Shown piece after piece: positions 15,840 to 24,135 of a stretch of DNA of 64,000 nt (positions are counted from its first letter, which is position 1; each line of letters opens with the position of its first letter). Both the position numbers and the translations under genes were made by a program. The DNA is from VAZQ01 sp963827585 (lineage in GTDB: Bacteria; Pseudomonadota; Alphaproteobacteria; Rhizobiales; Xanthobacteraceae). The notes under the pieces were generated by a model, which made no database searches, was not told the DNA's origin, and was given only the letters and a program-made list of their open reading frames with translations. Location: NCBI GenBank assembly GCA_963827585.1, contig CAWHCK010000014.1, forward strand, positions 137,351-201,350. The letters are read 5' to 3'.

Positions 15840-17339
15840 CTATTTCGGTTGGATGGGCAACGTGATGCGGTAGACCAGCAGCATGGTGTCGACCTCGGCA
15901 CCGCTCGGATCCTTGTACGCCGCGCCGACCTGATAGCCGTTCTGCGTTATGAAGTCGTTGTCGTTCGTTATGAACAAGAAATAGTCGTTCGGATTGGCGG
16001 GATCGAGCGCCGGCACCAGCGCCATGCCTTCCCATTTTTCCGAAAGATTGTTGTTGTCGTTCGGCTCACCATTGTGCAGTCCGAACTTGCCCAATTCCGC
16101 ATTGTTGTTGATGTCGATGTAACGCGTGAGCGTCGCGGGCACGATTCCGTCTGCCAGCTTGCCATTGGGGGCGACCGGCACGGCGCCGTCGTACGGCGAG
16201 CCCGCGATGTTGGTCGCTCGCGACGTATCGACCAGCTCGATGCTGCGATAGCGCGAGGTCGCACCGTTGGTGCCATAGCCGCTGCTGGCGTCGCGGCAGA
16301 GCAGGAGGAAAAACGTCTCGTCGAGGGCGAGCAACTCGCTCTGGGCCGCCACGCGCTGTCGGCCGTCCGCGGTCTCGAACGCCGGCAACGGCACCACGTG
16401 CTCACGCACGAGCTTCGGGCGATCGAGATCGGCAACGTCGTAATAGAGAATCCGGGCATATCGCCGCGTCTCCGGCGAGGTGCCGCCGTCCTGGCGGGTC
16501 GCGCTCTGCAATGCAACGACCAGGTATCGCCCGCGCGGGGGCGTCAATGTCAGCCCCTCGAAGCCCTGGTTGTTCTGGCGGCCGCTCTCCGGATGGCGCG
16601 GCTCCGGTGATTTCGCGCCGGGACCGGGATTGTCGGAGGAGAAGTTATCCTTGCCGTTGCGTTTGGGGAGAAAGGCCTCCGGCGGCCTGATCGCCGCGAG
16701 CAGCCGGCCCGTCGGCGAGAAGCGGTAGACGTAGGGACCGTATTCGTCGCCGATGAGGAACCCGCCGTCCGGCAACAGCACGAGCAATTCGGCGTCGATG
16801 CTGACGCGGCCGTTCGACGCCTGCGGCAGCTCCGGCAAGCCGTCCGCCGCAGGGCGGATGCCGTCAGCGTCGAGCCCGGTGAGCGGCTCTCCCGCCGCGT
16901 CGGTGAGCAGAATGGTATCGATGAGCGTTGCCGTGACGCTCTGCTGGCGCTGCGCGAGCGGCACCGCCTGCGGGTCGTCGAGCGGCTTCAAGGTGATGGC
17001 AAGCTTGTTGAGGCGCGCGCGGTAATCGGTCGTTCCGCTGACGTTCCAGCCGCGGTCGGGCAGCATATAGAACGTGCCCTGGTAGCCCGCGGATGTCCGC
17101 GTCCACGACGTCGGATCGACCGCAATGGCCGATCCGGAGCCGAAGGTCTCCCCGAACTTGTCGCGCAGATCGGAGGGTAAGCGTCCGACCCCGACCAGCG
17201 CCTTGTTGACGAAGACCAGGTCGCCGATGGTGACGGTTTCGGCAGCGAGCGTCGCAGGCGCCGGCGCGAGCACCGCGAGCAGGGCAACCAAGCCGATGAT
17301 CGAGAATGCGTGCAAGCGGCGACGGTAACGAGCGAGCAT
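15840..17339 (-). CDS. secreted esterase-like phytase-family protein
   Basis: A 499-residue protein with a signal peptide (LHAFSIIGLVALLAVLAPAP, cleaved near TLAAE). The body matches the esterase-like activity of phytase family, a beta-propeller-like domain: FGSGSAIAVDP, FYMLPDRGWNV, RVSIDAELLVLLPDGGFLIGDEYGPYVY, NNQGFEGLTLTP, and the late EKWEGMALVPAL with FLFITNDNDF. GDEYGPYVY and the Asp/Asn-rich stretches suggest metal binding. ATG 17339 has AAGGAA eight bases upstream and is preferred over TTG 17345. It stands alone. A role in releasing phosphate from periplasmic esters is possible, but members are poorly characterised. Confidence 0.87.
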   Translation of the reverse strand: MLARYRRRLHAFSIIGLVALLAVLAPAPATLAAETVTIGDLVFVNKALVGVGRLPSDLRDKFGETFGSGSAIAVDPTSWTRTSAGYQGTFYMLPDRGWNVSGTTDYRARLNKLAITLKPLDDPQAVPLAQRQQSVTATLIDTILLTDAAGEPLTGLDADGIRPAADGLPELPQASNGRVSIDAELLVLLPDGGFLIGDEYGPYVYRFSPTGRLLAAIRPPEAFLPKRNGKDNFSSDNPGPGAKSPEPRHPESGRQNNQGFEGLTLTPPRGRYLVVALQSATRQDGGTSPETRRYARILYYDVADLDRPKLVREHVVPLPAFETADGRQRVAAQSELLALDETFFLLLCRDASSGYGTNGATSRYRSIELVDTSRATNIAGSPYDGAVPVAPNGKLADGIVPATLTRYIDINNNAELGKFGLHNGEPNDNNNLSEKWEGMALVPALDPANPNDYFLFITNDNDFITQNGYQVGAAYKDPSGAEVDTMLLVYRITLPIQPK

Positions 17340-17563
17340 GTTCAATTCCTTGGAAGATTTCCAACAAGCCCATGAATTGTCACAATATTTTCTACCCGTG
17401 ACAATCCCACGACAGGGCGCGGAAGAGGAGAAGAAGAGAAGAAGCGTGGTGCGTGGACAAGCCGCGGGCAGGCCGCTAGCGTTCTTGAACCGTTTCCCAC
17501 ACCGCTCGATCGTTTACGGTGCGCGGAGCAAGAACATAAGAAATATTCGGGAGGAAGGTCACG
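17340..17563. other. divergent promoter region
   Basis: A 224-bp gap between the phytase-like gene (left) and the binding-protein gene (right). It contains AT-rich patches (17375-17405, 17525-17550) fit for promoters on both strands, and GGGAGGAAGG at 17550-17559, the ribosome site of the right-hand gene. Confidence 0.4.
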
Positions 17564-18565
17564 ATGCAAGCAAAACGACGCGCGCGCGCCGCACCCGTCT
17601 GCGCCGCCGTCCTCGCCCTCATTGTTCTCACATGGCGGCCGGCAGCGGCGCAGGAGGCGATCGTGCTCAAGGCCGGCATTTCCGACCCGGTCAATACGGT
17701 GCTGGCCTGGTACATGGCCCGCGACGCCGGCTTCTACGCCGCGCAGGGGCTCAACGTCGACATCATCAACATGAGCGGCGGCAGCCGCGGCGCTGCCGAG
17801 CTGCAAGCCGGCCGCCTCGACGTCATGCATGTGGGATTGTCCTCGGTGATCCGGGTCAACCGCGGCGGCGGCGACATCCGCACCATCGGCTCGCTGAGCA
17901 ACGTCATCCGCTTCACCTTCTTCTCCGCGCCCGGGGTGAAAACCGCGGCCGATCTCAAGGGCGGCGTCATCGGCGTGAGCACGTTCGGCTCCGAGAGCGA
18001 TTCCACCGTGACGCTCGCTTTGGCGCGGCTCGGGCTCTCCCGCGACGACGTGACGTTGAAGGAATACGGTGGCGGCGGGCGCCGGCTCGATGCCGTGAAG
18101 GCGGGCGAGATCAAGGCAACGCCCATCAACGAGCCGCTCGCCAGCCTGGCGCGCGGGCAAGGGGTCAACGTGCTCGTCGATCTCGTCCCCGAGCAGATTC
18201 CCTGGGTGTTCAGCTCGATCGTCGTGCGGCGGGGCGACATCGCCGGCCGCCGCGACGTGCTCACCCGGTTCCTCAAGGGCACGATCGAAGGCAACTATCT
18301 CGCGCTCACCGACGAGACGCGTGCGAAGGAGGTGCTGGCCAAGGAGCTCAAGATCACCGAGGCGAAAATCCTCGACATCGCCTACAACGACTTCAAGGCG
18401 CAATCGCCGGCCAACATCGAAATCTCCCGCGCGGGCGCCGAGAACATCCTGGCGCAGTTCCCCGGCGGCAGCCAGAAGGTCGAGGATTACGTGGACGCGG
18501 GCCTGCTCGAGGCGCTGCGGGCCGAGGGCTACTTCACCGCCATGCAGCAGAAATACCGGCGCTAG
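17564..18565 (+). CDS. ABC-type solute-binding protein (NMT1/SsuA-like)
   Basis: A 333-residue periplasmic binding protein of the sulfonate/nitrate/thiamine-precursor superfamily. The signal peptide ends at AAA-QEA. Typical features: LAWYMARDAGFYAAQGLNVD, SGGSRGAAELQAGRLDVMHVG, and DLKGGVIGVSTFGSESD. The strong GGGAGGAAGG site fixes the start. No permease or ATPase lies beside it; the closest full importer is at 22.4-25.1 kb and has its own binding protein. It is separated by 5 bp from the next TctC gene, an odd pairing of two receptor types that suggests both serve uptake of the same aromatic acid degraded by the nearby dioxygenase. Confidence 0.9.
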   Translation: MQAKRRARAAPVCAAVLALIVLTWRPAAAQEAIVLKAGISDPVNTVLAWYMARDAGFYAAQGLNVDIINMSGGSRGAAELQAGRLDVMHVGLSSVIRVNRGGGDIRTIGSLSNVIRFTFFSAPGVKTAADLKGGVIGVSTFGSESDSTVTLALARLGLSRDDVTLKEYGGGGRRLDAVKAGEIKATPINEPLASLARGQGVNVLVDLVPEQIPWVFSSIVVRRGDIAGRRDVLTRFLKGTIEGNYLALTDETRAKEVLAKELKITEAKILDIAYNDFKAQSPANIEISRAGAENILAQFPGGSQKVEDYVDAGLLEALRAEGYFTAMQQKYRR

Positions 18566-18570
18566 CAGAC

Positions 18571-19554
18571 ATGACCAGGCTGACATCGATCGCTTCCGTG
18601 CTGCTCGCCGCGGTCATCGTGGTCTCGAGCGAGGCCTCCCATGCGCAGGACTGGCCCACCAGGCCGGTGAAGGTGGTCGTTCCGTTCGCGGCCGCAGGTA
18701 CCACCGACCGGATGGGGCGTCTCGTCGCCGAGGAGCTCTCGAAGGTCTTCAAGCAGCAGTTCTACGTCGAGAACCGCGCCGGCGGCGGCGGCGTCATCGG
18801 CGCCCTCCAGGTCGCGCGCACCGATCCCGACGGCTACACGTTGATGATCGGCGGATACGGTCCCCATATCTTCGCCCCCGCCACCACGCCCAATCTCGGC
18901 TACGACGTGCTGGCGGACTTCACCCATATCGCCATGATCGGCGGCGAGACCTTCATCATCGTCGCCCACCCTTCGCTCGGCGTGAAGTCCTTCGCCGATC
19001 TGGTGCAGTTCGCCAAGCATCGCACCGGGCCGCTCAACATGGCCTCCCCCGGGCAGTCGACGCTCGGCGCGCTCGTGGTCGAGCAGTTGATCCGCAAGCC
19101 CGGGCTGCTGCCGAATCTCAATCACGTGCCGTACCGCGGCGGCGGACCGGTCATGGCCGACCTGCTCGGCAACCACGTCTCGCTCGGATGCATCGTGCTG
19201 TCCGCCGCGATCGAGCACATCCATGCCGGCACGCTCGTGCCGCTGGCGCTGATCTCGACCGAGCGCATGGCGGCGCTGAAGGACCTTCCCACCATCGTCG
19301 AGGTCGGCCATCCCGACATCGGCGGCGCGATCTGGTCGTGGCTCGCAGGGCCGAAGAATCTTCCCGCGCCCATGGTCGCCCGGCTCAACCAGGAAGTCCG
19401 GCGATCCCTGCAAGCGCCGGAGCTCAAGCAGCGGTTCGAACGGGACTTGCTGCTGTCGATGGATGCCGACCCTGCCGCGCTCACCGCCTTCATTGCCGGC
19501 GAGTTGAAACGCTGGACCGCATTCTTCCAGGAGTCCGGGCTCAAGCCGCAGTAG
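18571..19554 (+). CDS. TctC/Bug-family periplasmic solute-binding protein
   Basis: A 327-residue protein with a signal peptide (LTSIASVLLAAVIVVSSEAS, cleaved near HAQ-DWP). Signatures: VKVVVPFAAAGTTDRMGR, VENRAGGGGVIG, DPDGYTLMIGG, LGYDVLADFTHIAMI, NHVPYRGGGPVMADLLGNHV, and LPTIVEVGHPDI. The start is ATG 18571, five bases after the upstream stop, with no strong ribosome site, so translation is probably coupled. No tctA or tctB is adjacent, so it must use a membrane pair encoded elsewhere. It converges with the ligA gene, whose stop is 1 bp away. Confidence 0.91.
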   Translation: MTRLTSIASVLLAAVIVVSSEASHAQDWPTRPVKVVVPFAAAGTTDRMGRLVAEELSKVFKQQFYVENRAGGGGVIGALQVARTDPDGYTLMIGGYGPHIFAPATTPNLGYDVLADFTHIAMIGGETFIIVAHPSLGVKSFADLVQFAKHRTGPLNMASPGQSTLGALVVEQLIRKPGLLPNLNHVPYRGGGPVMADLLGNHVSLGCIVLSAAIEHIHAGTLVPLALISTERMAALKDLPTIVEVGHPDIGGAIWSWLAGPKNLPAPMVARLNQEVRRSLQAPELKQRFERDLLLSMDADPAALTAFIAGELKRWTAFFQESGLKPQ

Positions 19555-19555
19555 G

Positions 19556-19819
19556 CTACTGCCGGGCGGCGCGAATGCGCTCGCTGTAGAGCGGCACGGT
19601 GAGGCCGAACAGCTCCCAGCGCGTGAGATAGGCGAGCAGAAACGGATGCGCGCCGCGCTCGTAAAGCCAGGCCACGTCGCCGTTGAGCAAGGCCGAGCGC
19701 TCGTCCTCGGTGAGCGGCAATGACGCCGTGGCCGCTGCGGGATCGCGTTTGAGCGCGGCGCGGAAGGCGGGGTCGTGCAGCGCCTCCCGGCAGAGCTTGT
19801 TGACCGCGTAGATGCTCAT
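19556..19819 (-). CDS. LigA-like small subunit of a class III extradiol dioxygenase
   Basis: An 87-residue protein of the LigA family (alpha subunit of protocatechuate 4,5-dioxygenase). Conserved features: the VNKLCREALHDPAFRAAL opening, LTEDERSALLNGDVAWLYERG, and AHPFLLAYLTRWELFGL. The small subunit caps the active site of LigB. It follows the LigB gene by 3 bp, the usual linked arrangement although in the opposite order to Sphingobium ligAB. The normal length is 120-139, so this is a short form. Confidence 0.85.
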   Translation of the reverse strand: MSIYAVNKLCREALHDPAFRAALKRDPAAATASLPLTEDERSALLNGDVAWLYERGAHPFLLAYLTRWELFGLTVPLYSERIRAARQ

Positions 19820-19822
19820 GGC

Positions 19823-20647
19823 TCAGTCCAGCCGCCAAGCCGCGTAGGCATGCCCGTGGTCGATCTCGGGCGCGATGAAGCTCGGCTTGCGGTTGCCGAC
19901 CACGCCGAGCATGGCAATCCAATTGAGCAATTCGCCGCCGATGTTGCCCGCGCGCGCAAGTCGCGACGGCGTGGCTTCCTCGACCAGCTCGCCGACGCGC
20001 GCATGCTCGAGGTGATCCTGCACGCGCCTGGCCCAGGCCGGATCGGGGGTGCCGGCGCGTTCACCGGGCGGGATTTTCGGCCCGCCGATTTCGAGCGAGA
20101 AGCTGCCGCTGCCGATCACCGCGACACGCCTGTCCTGCGGCCAATCCTCGATCGCGGCGCGCACCGCCTGGCCCAGCGCGTAGCAGCGATGCGAGCTCGG
20201 CAACGGCGGCACGAGCCCGTTGATGAAGAACGGGACGATCGGAACGCTCATGTCCGGGGTGAGGAAATGCAGCGGCACCATGATGGAGTGATCGAGCTCG
20301 AAGTCCTGCGCCAGCGAGACATCGAAGCCATGGCCGATGGCCTTCGCACGCACGTGGCCCGCCAACGATGCCTCGACCGCGACCCGGTAGCTCGGCATCG
20401 CGGTCTGGTCATTGGGTCCGGACGTCTGGTCCGCGATGCCGACCGCGAAGGTCGGAAAATTGTCGAGGAAGAAGGTATTGAAATGATCGTCGGTATAGAT
20501 CACCAGCACGTCGGGCGCGGCTGCGCGCAGGTGCCTTGCGATCTCGGCATAGAGACGCGCCGGTTCGCAATCGGGGCCTTGCTTCGCCGCGAGCGCGGGA
20601 TAGTTGGGGGTGTGCGGCACGCCGAAGGCGGCGACGATCTCGGCCAT
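19823..20647 (-). CDS. LigB-like large subunit of a class III extradiol ring-cleavage dioxygenase
   Basis: A 274-residue LigB-family protein. Fe(II) ligands match the family: His12 in GVPHTPNYP, His55 in YTDDHFNTFF and Glu239 in GNIGGELLNW. The GSGSFSLEIGG segment (179-189) occupies the place of the GTGGxSHQ motif that carries the catalytic base His195 in LigAB (numbering from memory); here no His is present there. It may therefore be a different branch acting on another substrate or by another acid-base residue, for example His120 in LDHSIMVPLHF. With the divergent FAH-family gene it would form a meta-cleavage route. The start is ATG 20647; the ribosome site is weak. Confidence 0.86.
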   Translation of the reverse strand: MAEIVAAFGVPHTPNYPALAAKQGPDCEPARLYAEIARHLRAAAPDVLVIYTDDHFNTFFLDNFPTFAVGIADQTSGPNDQTAMPSYRVAVEASLAGHVRAKAIGHGFDVSLAQDFELDHSIMVPLHFLTPDMSVPIVPFFINGLVPPLPSSHRCYALGQAVRAAIEDWPQDRRVAVIGSGSFSLEIGGPKIPPGERAGTPDPAWARRVQDHLEHARVGELVEEATPSRLARAGNIGGELLNWIAMLGVVGNRKPSFIAPEIDHGHAYAAWRLD

Positions 20648-20767
20648 GGTTTGGCTTTCACGCCTGAGGGGACAACCGGTCTAGCGAGTGCTTCGCCTCA
20701 GACCAACGAAGCATGTTACGTTCCGTGTGGTGCGTTGCTCAAGAATCAGTTCACGCAGGAGAATGCG
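20648..20767. promoter_or_regulatory. divergent promoter region between ligBA and the FAH-family gene
   Basis: 120 bp separate two divergent starts. The right side has AGGAG about seven bases before ATG 20768. No regulator gene adjoins the region, and I see no clear operator. Confidence 0.4.
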
Positions 20768-21637
20768 ATGAAGCTATGCCGGTACGACGACGACCGTCTG
20801 GGGGTGGTGCGCGGGGACATGGTGCACGACGTCACCGAGGCGCAGACCCAGATCAGGGCGGCCGCCCCCTACGCGATGAAAGGCGATGCCGTGATCGCGG
20901 CCTTGCCGGCGTGGCGCACGCGCCTGGAGGAAATGGCGGCGAAGGCGCCGGGCAAGCCGGTGTCGGAGGTGAAGTTTCTCTCCCCGGTGGCGCGGCCCTC
21001 CAAGCTGGTTGCGGCGCCGACGAATTACACCGCGCATATCGAGGAGATGGCGGCGCGGGCGGCGACGCAGGACGTCATGCGCTCGCCCGCCATCGGCACC
21101 GCCGGGCTGTTCCTCAAGGCGAACTCGTCGCTGGTCGGCCCGTCCGAGGGCGTGGCGATCCGCTTCCCCGAGCGGCGCAACGAGCATGAGGTCGAGCTCG
21201 CCATCATCTTCGGCAAGCAAGGCAGCGACATCCCGCGCGACAAGGCGCTCGACTACGTCATCGGCTACAGCATCGGCCTCGACATGACGGCGCGCGGGCC
21301 CGAGGACCGCAGCTTTCGCAAGTCGATCGACACCTATTCCGTGCTCGGCCCATGGCTCGTCACCGCCGACGAGATCCCCGACCCGGACGACGTGCCGCTC
21401 AAGATTTCCGTCAACGGGGAGATCAAGCAGAGCAGCAACACCAAGCACCTGATCTACGACTGCCGCAAGCTGATCGAATGGGGCTCGACCTTCTACACCT
21501 TCTATCCCGGCGACGTGCTCTATACCGGAACGCCCGAAGGGGTGAGCCCGGTCAAGCCGGGCGACACCATGCTCGCGCAGATCGATCCGATCGGCGCGAT
21601 GTCGGTGCCGGTGCGCGCCCACAAGGCCGGCGGGTGA
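20768..21637 (+). CDS. fumarylacetoacetate hydrolase-family protein
   Basis: A 289-residue enzyme of the FAH superfamily, which hydrolyses or decarboxylates ring-fission products. The metal-binding core is conserved: NEHEVELAIIFG with the ligand glutamates, then IGYSIGLDMTARG, FRKSIDTYSVLGPWLV, LIYDCRKLIEWGSTFYTFYPGDVLYTGTPEGVSPVKPGD. The N-terminal 60 residues are the usual small extra domain. The start at ATG 20768 is set by AGGAG upstream and MKLCRYDDDRLGVV, a common opening. Divergent from ligB, it probably processes the product of the dioxygenase. Substrate not resolvable (oxaloacetate decarboxylase-like or acylpyruvase-like relatives exist). Confidence 0.9.
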   Translation: MKLCRYDDDRLGVVRGDMVHDVTEAQTQIRAAAPYAMKGDAVIAALPAWRTRLEEMAAKAPGKPVSEVKFLSPVARPSKLVAAPTNYTAHIEEMAARAATQDVMRSPAIGTAGLFLKANSSLVGPSEGVAIRFPERRNEHEVELAIIFGKQGSDIPRDKALDYVIGYSIGLDMTARGPEDRSFRKSIDTYSVLGPWLVTADEIPDPDDVPLKISVNGEIKQSSNTKHLIYDCRKLIEWGSTFYTFYPGDVLYTGTPEGVSPVKPGDTMLAQIDPIGAMSVPVRAHKAGG

Positions 21638-21676
21638 CGACGAACGCGCTGCAGCGACCCCACGCGATGACCGCAG

Positions 21677-21810
21677 GTAGGATGGGTTGAGCGCAGCGAA
21701 ACCCATCACCTTCTCGCCTGCAAATCTTCCGCCCAGTCTGATCGTCAGCATAAGCGCAACGTGGATTGGCTCGTGGCGATGGGTTTCGCTGCGCTCAACC
21801 CATCCTACGA
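21677..21810. repeat. GTAGGATGGGTTGAGCG inverted repeat, copy 1
   Basis: The left arm GTAGGATGGGTTGAGCGCAG (then CGAAACCCATC) and the right arm GATGGGTTTCGCTGCGCTCA (then ACCCATCCTAC) face each other. Related copies lie at 31636-31770 and 31797-31881. Confidence 0.75.
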
Positions 21811-22428
21811 GGTGTCGTCCCCGTCTTGTGTGCTGCGCATGAGGGTGCGTCGCCCCGGCTGACAGAACGCAACCGGTGCGGGGTCGTGCTACCCCTATTC
21901 ACAATGTCAAACAGCCCGGTGTCGGATGTGCCCGCCACCACTCTCTATCCAACCGACTACCGCTCTCCTTCCTCCCGCGGCGTTTGCGGCGCCCGGGGAT
22001 CGATCCTTCATCTTGCTGCCACCCCCGCGAGGGGATGGCGGAGCGCCGACAGGCGCCAGCCTTGAATAAGTCGCGCTGGTAGGGCGCGACGCCACGCTTG
22101 CGAGGCGTGGGCCCTCCCGCGCAACCGGGAGGCCGCCTCTCGGCGCTCCACCGTGGCGCTGTCGGCCCAGGGTCCGCTTCCGTCGCCGGCACTGCCTGCC
22201 GGCTCCTGGTGCGAAGGCTCCACGCAACCGGGCGCTTCTGCCCGGCCGCGGCCCCGGGCGTCTCGTGTCCGCGGTTACGAGCCGCGGTCGACGCCACACC
22301 CCGCTCCGCCGTCAGGATCGTCTCCGGAGACGCCCCTCATCGAGCGGGATGTTGGAACCATACGCCAACCCCGATTCGTAGTCAACATATTTATTCGGTT
22401 TGTAGACGAAAATCTTGACCCCATGCCA
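21811..22428. other. 618-bp region without a recognisable gene, rich in GC hairpins
   Basis: 21811-22030 shows nothing definite. 22040-22330 is dense in short stems, for example CCACGC...GCGTGG near 22092-22110 and CTCCCG...CGGGAG near 22114-22131, with frequent CCGG blocks. It could be a composite intergenic repeat or a structured RNA. It does not match tmRNA, RNase P or SRP RNA cores that I can recognise. An AT-rich strip (22375-22405) precedes the end of the ABC operon. Confidence 0.35.
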
Positions 22429-23199
22429 TCAGGCGCCGGACGGCGCGTCGAGCGCGAGCACTTCGAGAATCTTGGCGTGGATCTGCTCCCGCGTGCCCGC
22501 CGGCGCTGCGCGATCCATGCGGGCCTCGAAGGCAATGCGGGCCGGGCGATGGCAGACCAGGACGCGGTCGCCGATCGCCATCGCCTCGCTGATCTGGTGG
22601 GTGATGAAGACCGCGGTCTTGCCGTTCTGGCGCACCAGCCGCACGAATTCCGCCCGCAGATCGCGCGCCGTCATTTCATCAAGGGAAGAGAACGGCTCGT
22701 CGCAGAGCAGGAGCTCCGGCTCGACCGCGAACGCGCGCGCGATCGAGACGCGCTGGCGCATGCCGCCGGACAGCGCATGCGGGTAGTCGTTCTCGTGCCC
22801 CGACAGTCCGAGCCGCTCCAGCCAGCCGCGCGCCACCGCCTGCGCTTGCTTGGGCTCGACGTCGAGGATCTCGAGGCCGAGCAGAACGTTCGCAAGCGCG
22901 GTGCGCCACGGCATCAACCGGTCGCCCTGAAACACGATGCCGACCTTGCCGCGGAAGAACTCGAAATCGTGGAACGGATTATGGCCGGCCACGGCGACCT
23001 CGCCGGAGCTGGGCTCGATCAAGCCGGCGATCAGGTTGAACATGGTGGACTTGCCGCAGCCGGTCTTGCCGAGCACGGCGACGATCTCGCCGCGCGCGAC
23101 CTCGAACGACAGCTTGTCCACCGCGACGAGGTCGCCGCGGCCATTGGCGCGGCGGAACACCTTGCTCACGTCGCGAAATCGGATGACCGGCTCAGCCAT
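22429..23199 (-). CDS. ABC transporter ATP-binding protein (nitrate/sulfonate/taurine type)
   Basis: A 256-residue ATPase that powers the adjacent permease. Walker A is GKTGCGKS (44-51), the Q-loop is IVFQGDRLMPW, the signature is LSGGM (143-147), Walker B is LLLCDEPF with SSLD following, and the switch His is in FITHQISEAM. Closest in style to SsuB/TauB. It is the last gene of a three-gene operon and is separated from the permease gene by a palindromic repeat, an arrangement often used to lower downstream expression. Confidence 0.94.
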   Translation of the reverse strand: MAEPVIRFRDVSKVFRRANGRGDLVAVDKLSFEVARGEIVAVLGKTGCGKSTMFNLIAGLIEPSSGEVAVAGHNPFHDFEFFRGKVGIVFQGDRLMPWRTALANVLLGLEILDVEPKQAQAVARGWLERLGLSGHENDYPHALSGGMRQRVSIARAFAVEPELLLCDEPFSSLDEMTARDLRAEFVRLVRQNGKTAVFITHQISEAMAIGDRVLVCHRPARIAFEARMDRAAPAGTREQIHAKILEVLALDAPSGA

Positions 23200-23231
23200 G
23201 TGCTGCCTTGCGCGCTAACTCAACGCTCCCT

Positions 23232-23355
23232 CGGTTGTCATCGTCCGCGAAGGCGGACGATCCAGTAATCACCGGCCCAGCTTTACGGCATCATTTCGGC
23301 CTCGACTGCTCCCGCACGGGTTACTGGATGCCCGCTTTCGCGGGCATGACAACGG
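23232..23355. repeat. palindromic intergenic repeat, copy 2
   Basis: Two facing hairpins of the GTCATGCCCGCGAAAGCGGG family (one arm altered to TCGTCCGCGAAGGCGGACGA), lying between permease and ATPase genes of one operon. Confidence 0.72.
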
Positions 23356-23361
23356 AGGGAT

Positions 23362-24135
23362 TCAAATTGCGCGCTCGGAGACGGCGCGGTAGCGCAGTGC
23401 CCAGGTCTCGATCGCGGTGATGGTCTGCTGCACCACCAGCACGAACAGGACCAGCTGCAGCGTCCACGCGATGGCACCGGCCATGTCGAACAACTGCTGC
23501 TGGCGCAAGAGCTCATAGCCGACGCCGCCGGTGGCGCCGACCAGCTCCGCCACCACCACCACGCGCGCGGCGTTGCCGAGATTGACCTTCCACGCCGTGA
23601 GGATGCCGGGCACGATCGTCGGCACGATCAGCACGCGGAACAGCGTCCAGCGCCGCGGCCGAAACGACATGGTCATCTCGAACAGGTCCTTCGACATGGA
23701 GCGGAAAGCGTCGAGGATCTGGAATGTGAAGGCCGGCAGGGTCGTCATCACCATGATGAAGAAGATGCGAAATTCGATGCCGTAAAACCAGATGACGGCG
23801 ATCACCACCCATGACAGCGCCGGGATGCCTTGCAGGAACACCAGCACCGGCGTGACGTAGCTCTCGATCCGCGGCGAGCGGCCGATCGCCAGCGCCATCA
23901 CGCAGCCCAGTACGAATGCGCCCAACAGCCCCGCGAAGATCCGCAACGCCGTGACCAGCACCTGCGCCAGCAGCGGCCAGCTGAACAGGATGCCGAGCGT
24001 GCGGGTGACGATATCGGGCACCGACGGAAACAGGTAATGCGGGAAGAACAGCGAGGCGATCTGCCAGGCGCCCGCGATGACGAGCGTGCTCGCGGCCGCC
24101 TGCAGCGCCCGCACCAGGCGAGGGTTGGAGATCAT
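23362..24135 (-). CDS. ABC transporter permease (SsuC/TauC-like)
   Basis: A 257-residue inner-membrane protein with about six helices. The EAA loop, EMTMSFRPRRWTLFRVLIVPTIVPGILTAWK at about residues 150-180, contains the G/P-rich contact region for the ATPase. Other marks: LQGIPALSWVVIAVIWFYG and LVGATGGVGYELLRQQQLFD. The stop of the binding-protein gene overlaps its ATG by 4 bp (24132-24135), so the two are translationally coupled. Confidence 0.93.
   Translation of the reverse strand: MISNPRLVRALQAAASTLVIAGAWQIASLFFPHYLFPSVPDIVTRTLGILFSWPLLAQVLVTALRIFAGLLGAFVLGCVMALAIGRSPRIESYVTPVLVFLQGIPALSWVVIAVIWFYGIEFRIFFIMVMTTLPAFTFQILDAFRSMSKDLFEMTMSFRPRRWTLFRVLIVPTIVPGILTAWKVNLGNAARVVVVAELVGATGGVGYELLRQQQLFDMAGAIAWTLQLVLFVLVVQQTITAIETWALRYRAVSERAI

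Noticed and set aside
22040..22330. tmRNA or RNase P RNA
   Set aside because: No tag-peptide frame, no tRNA-like ends and no P4-type core recognised.
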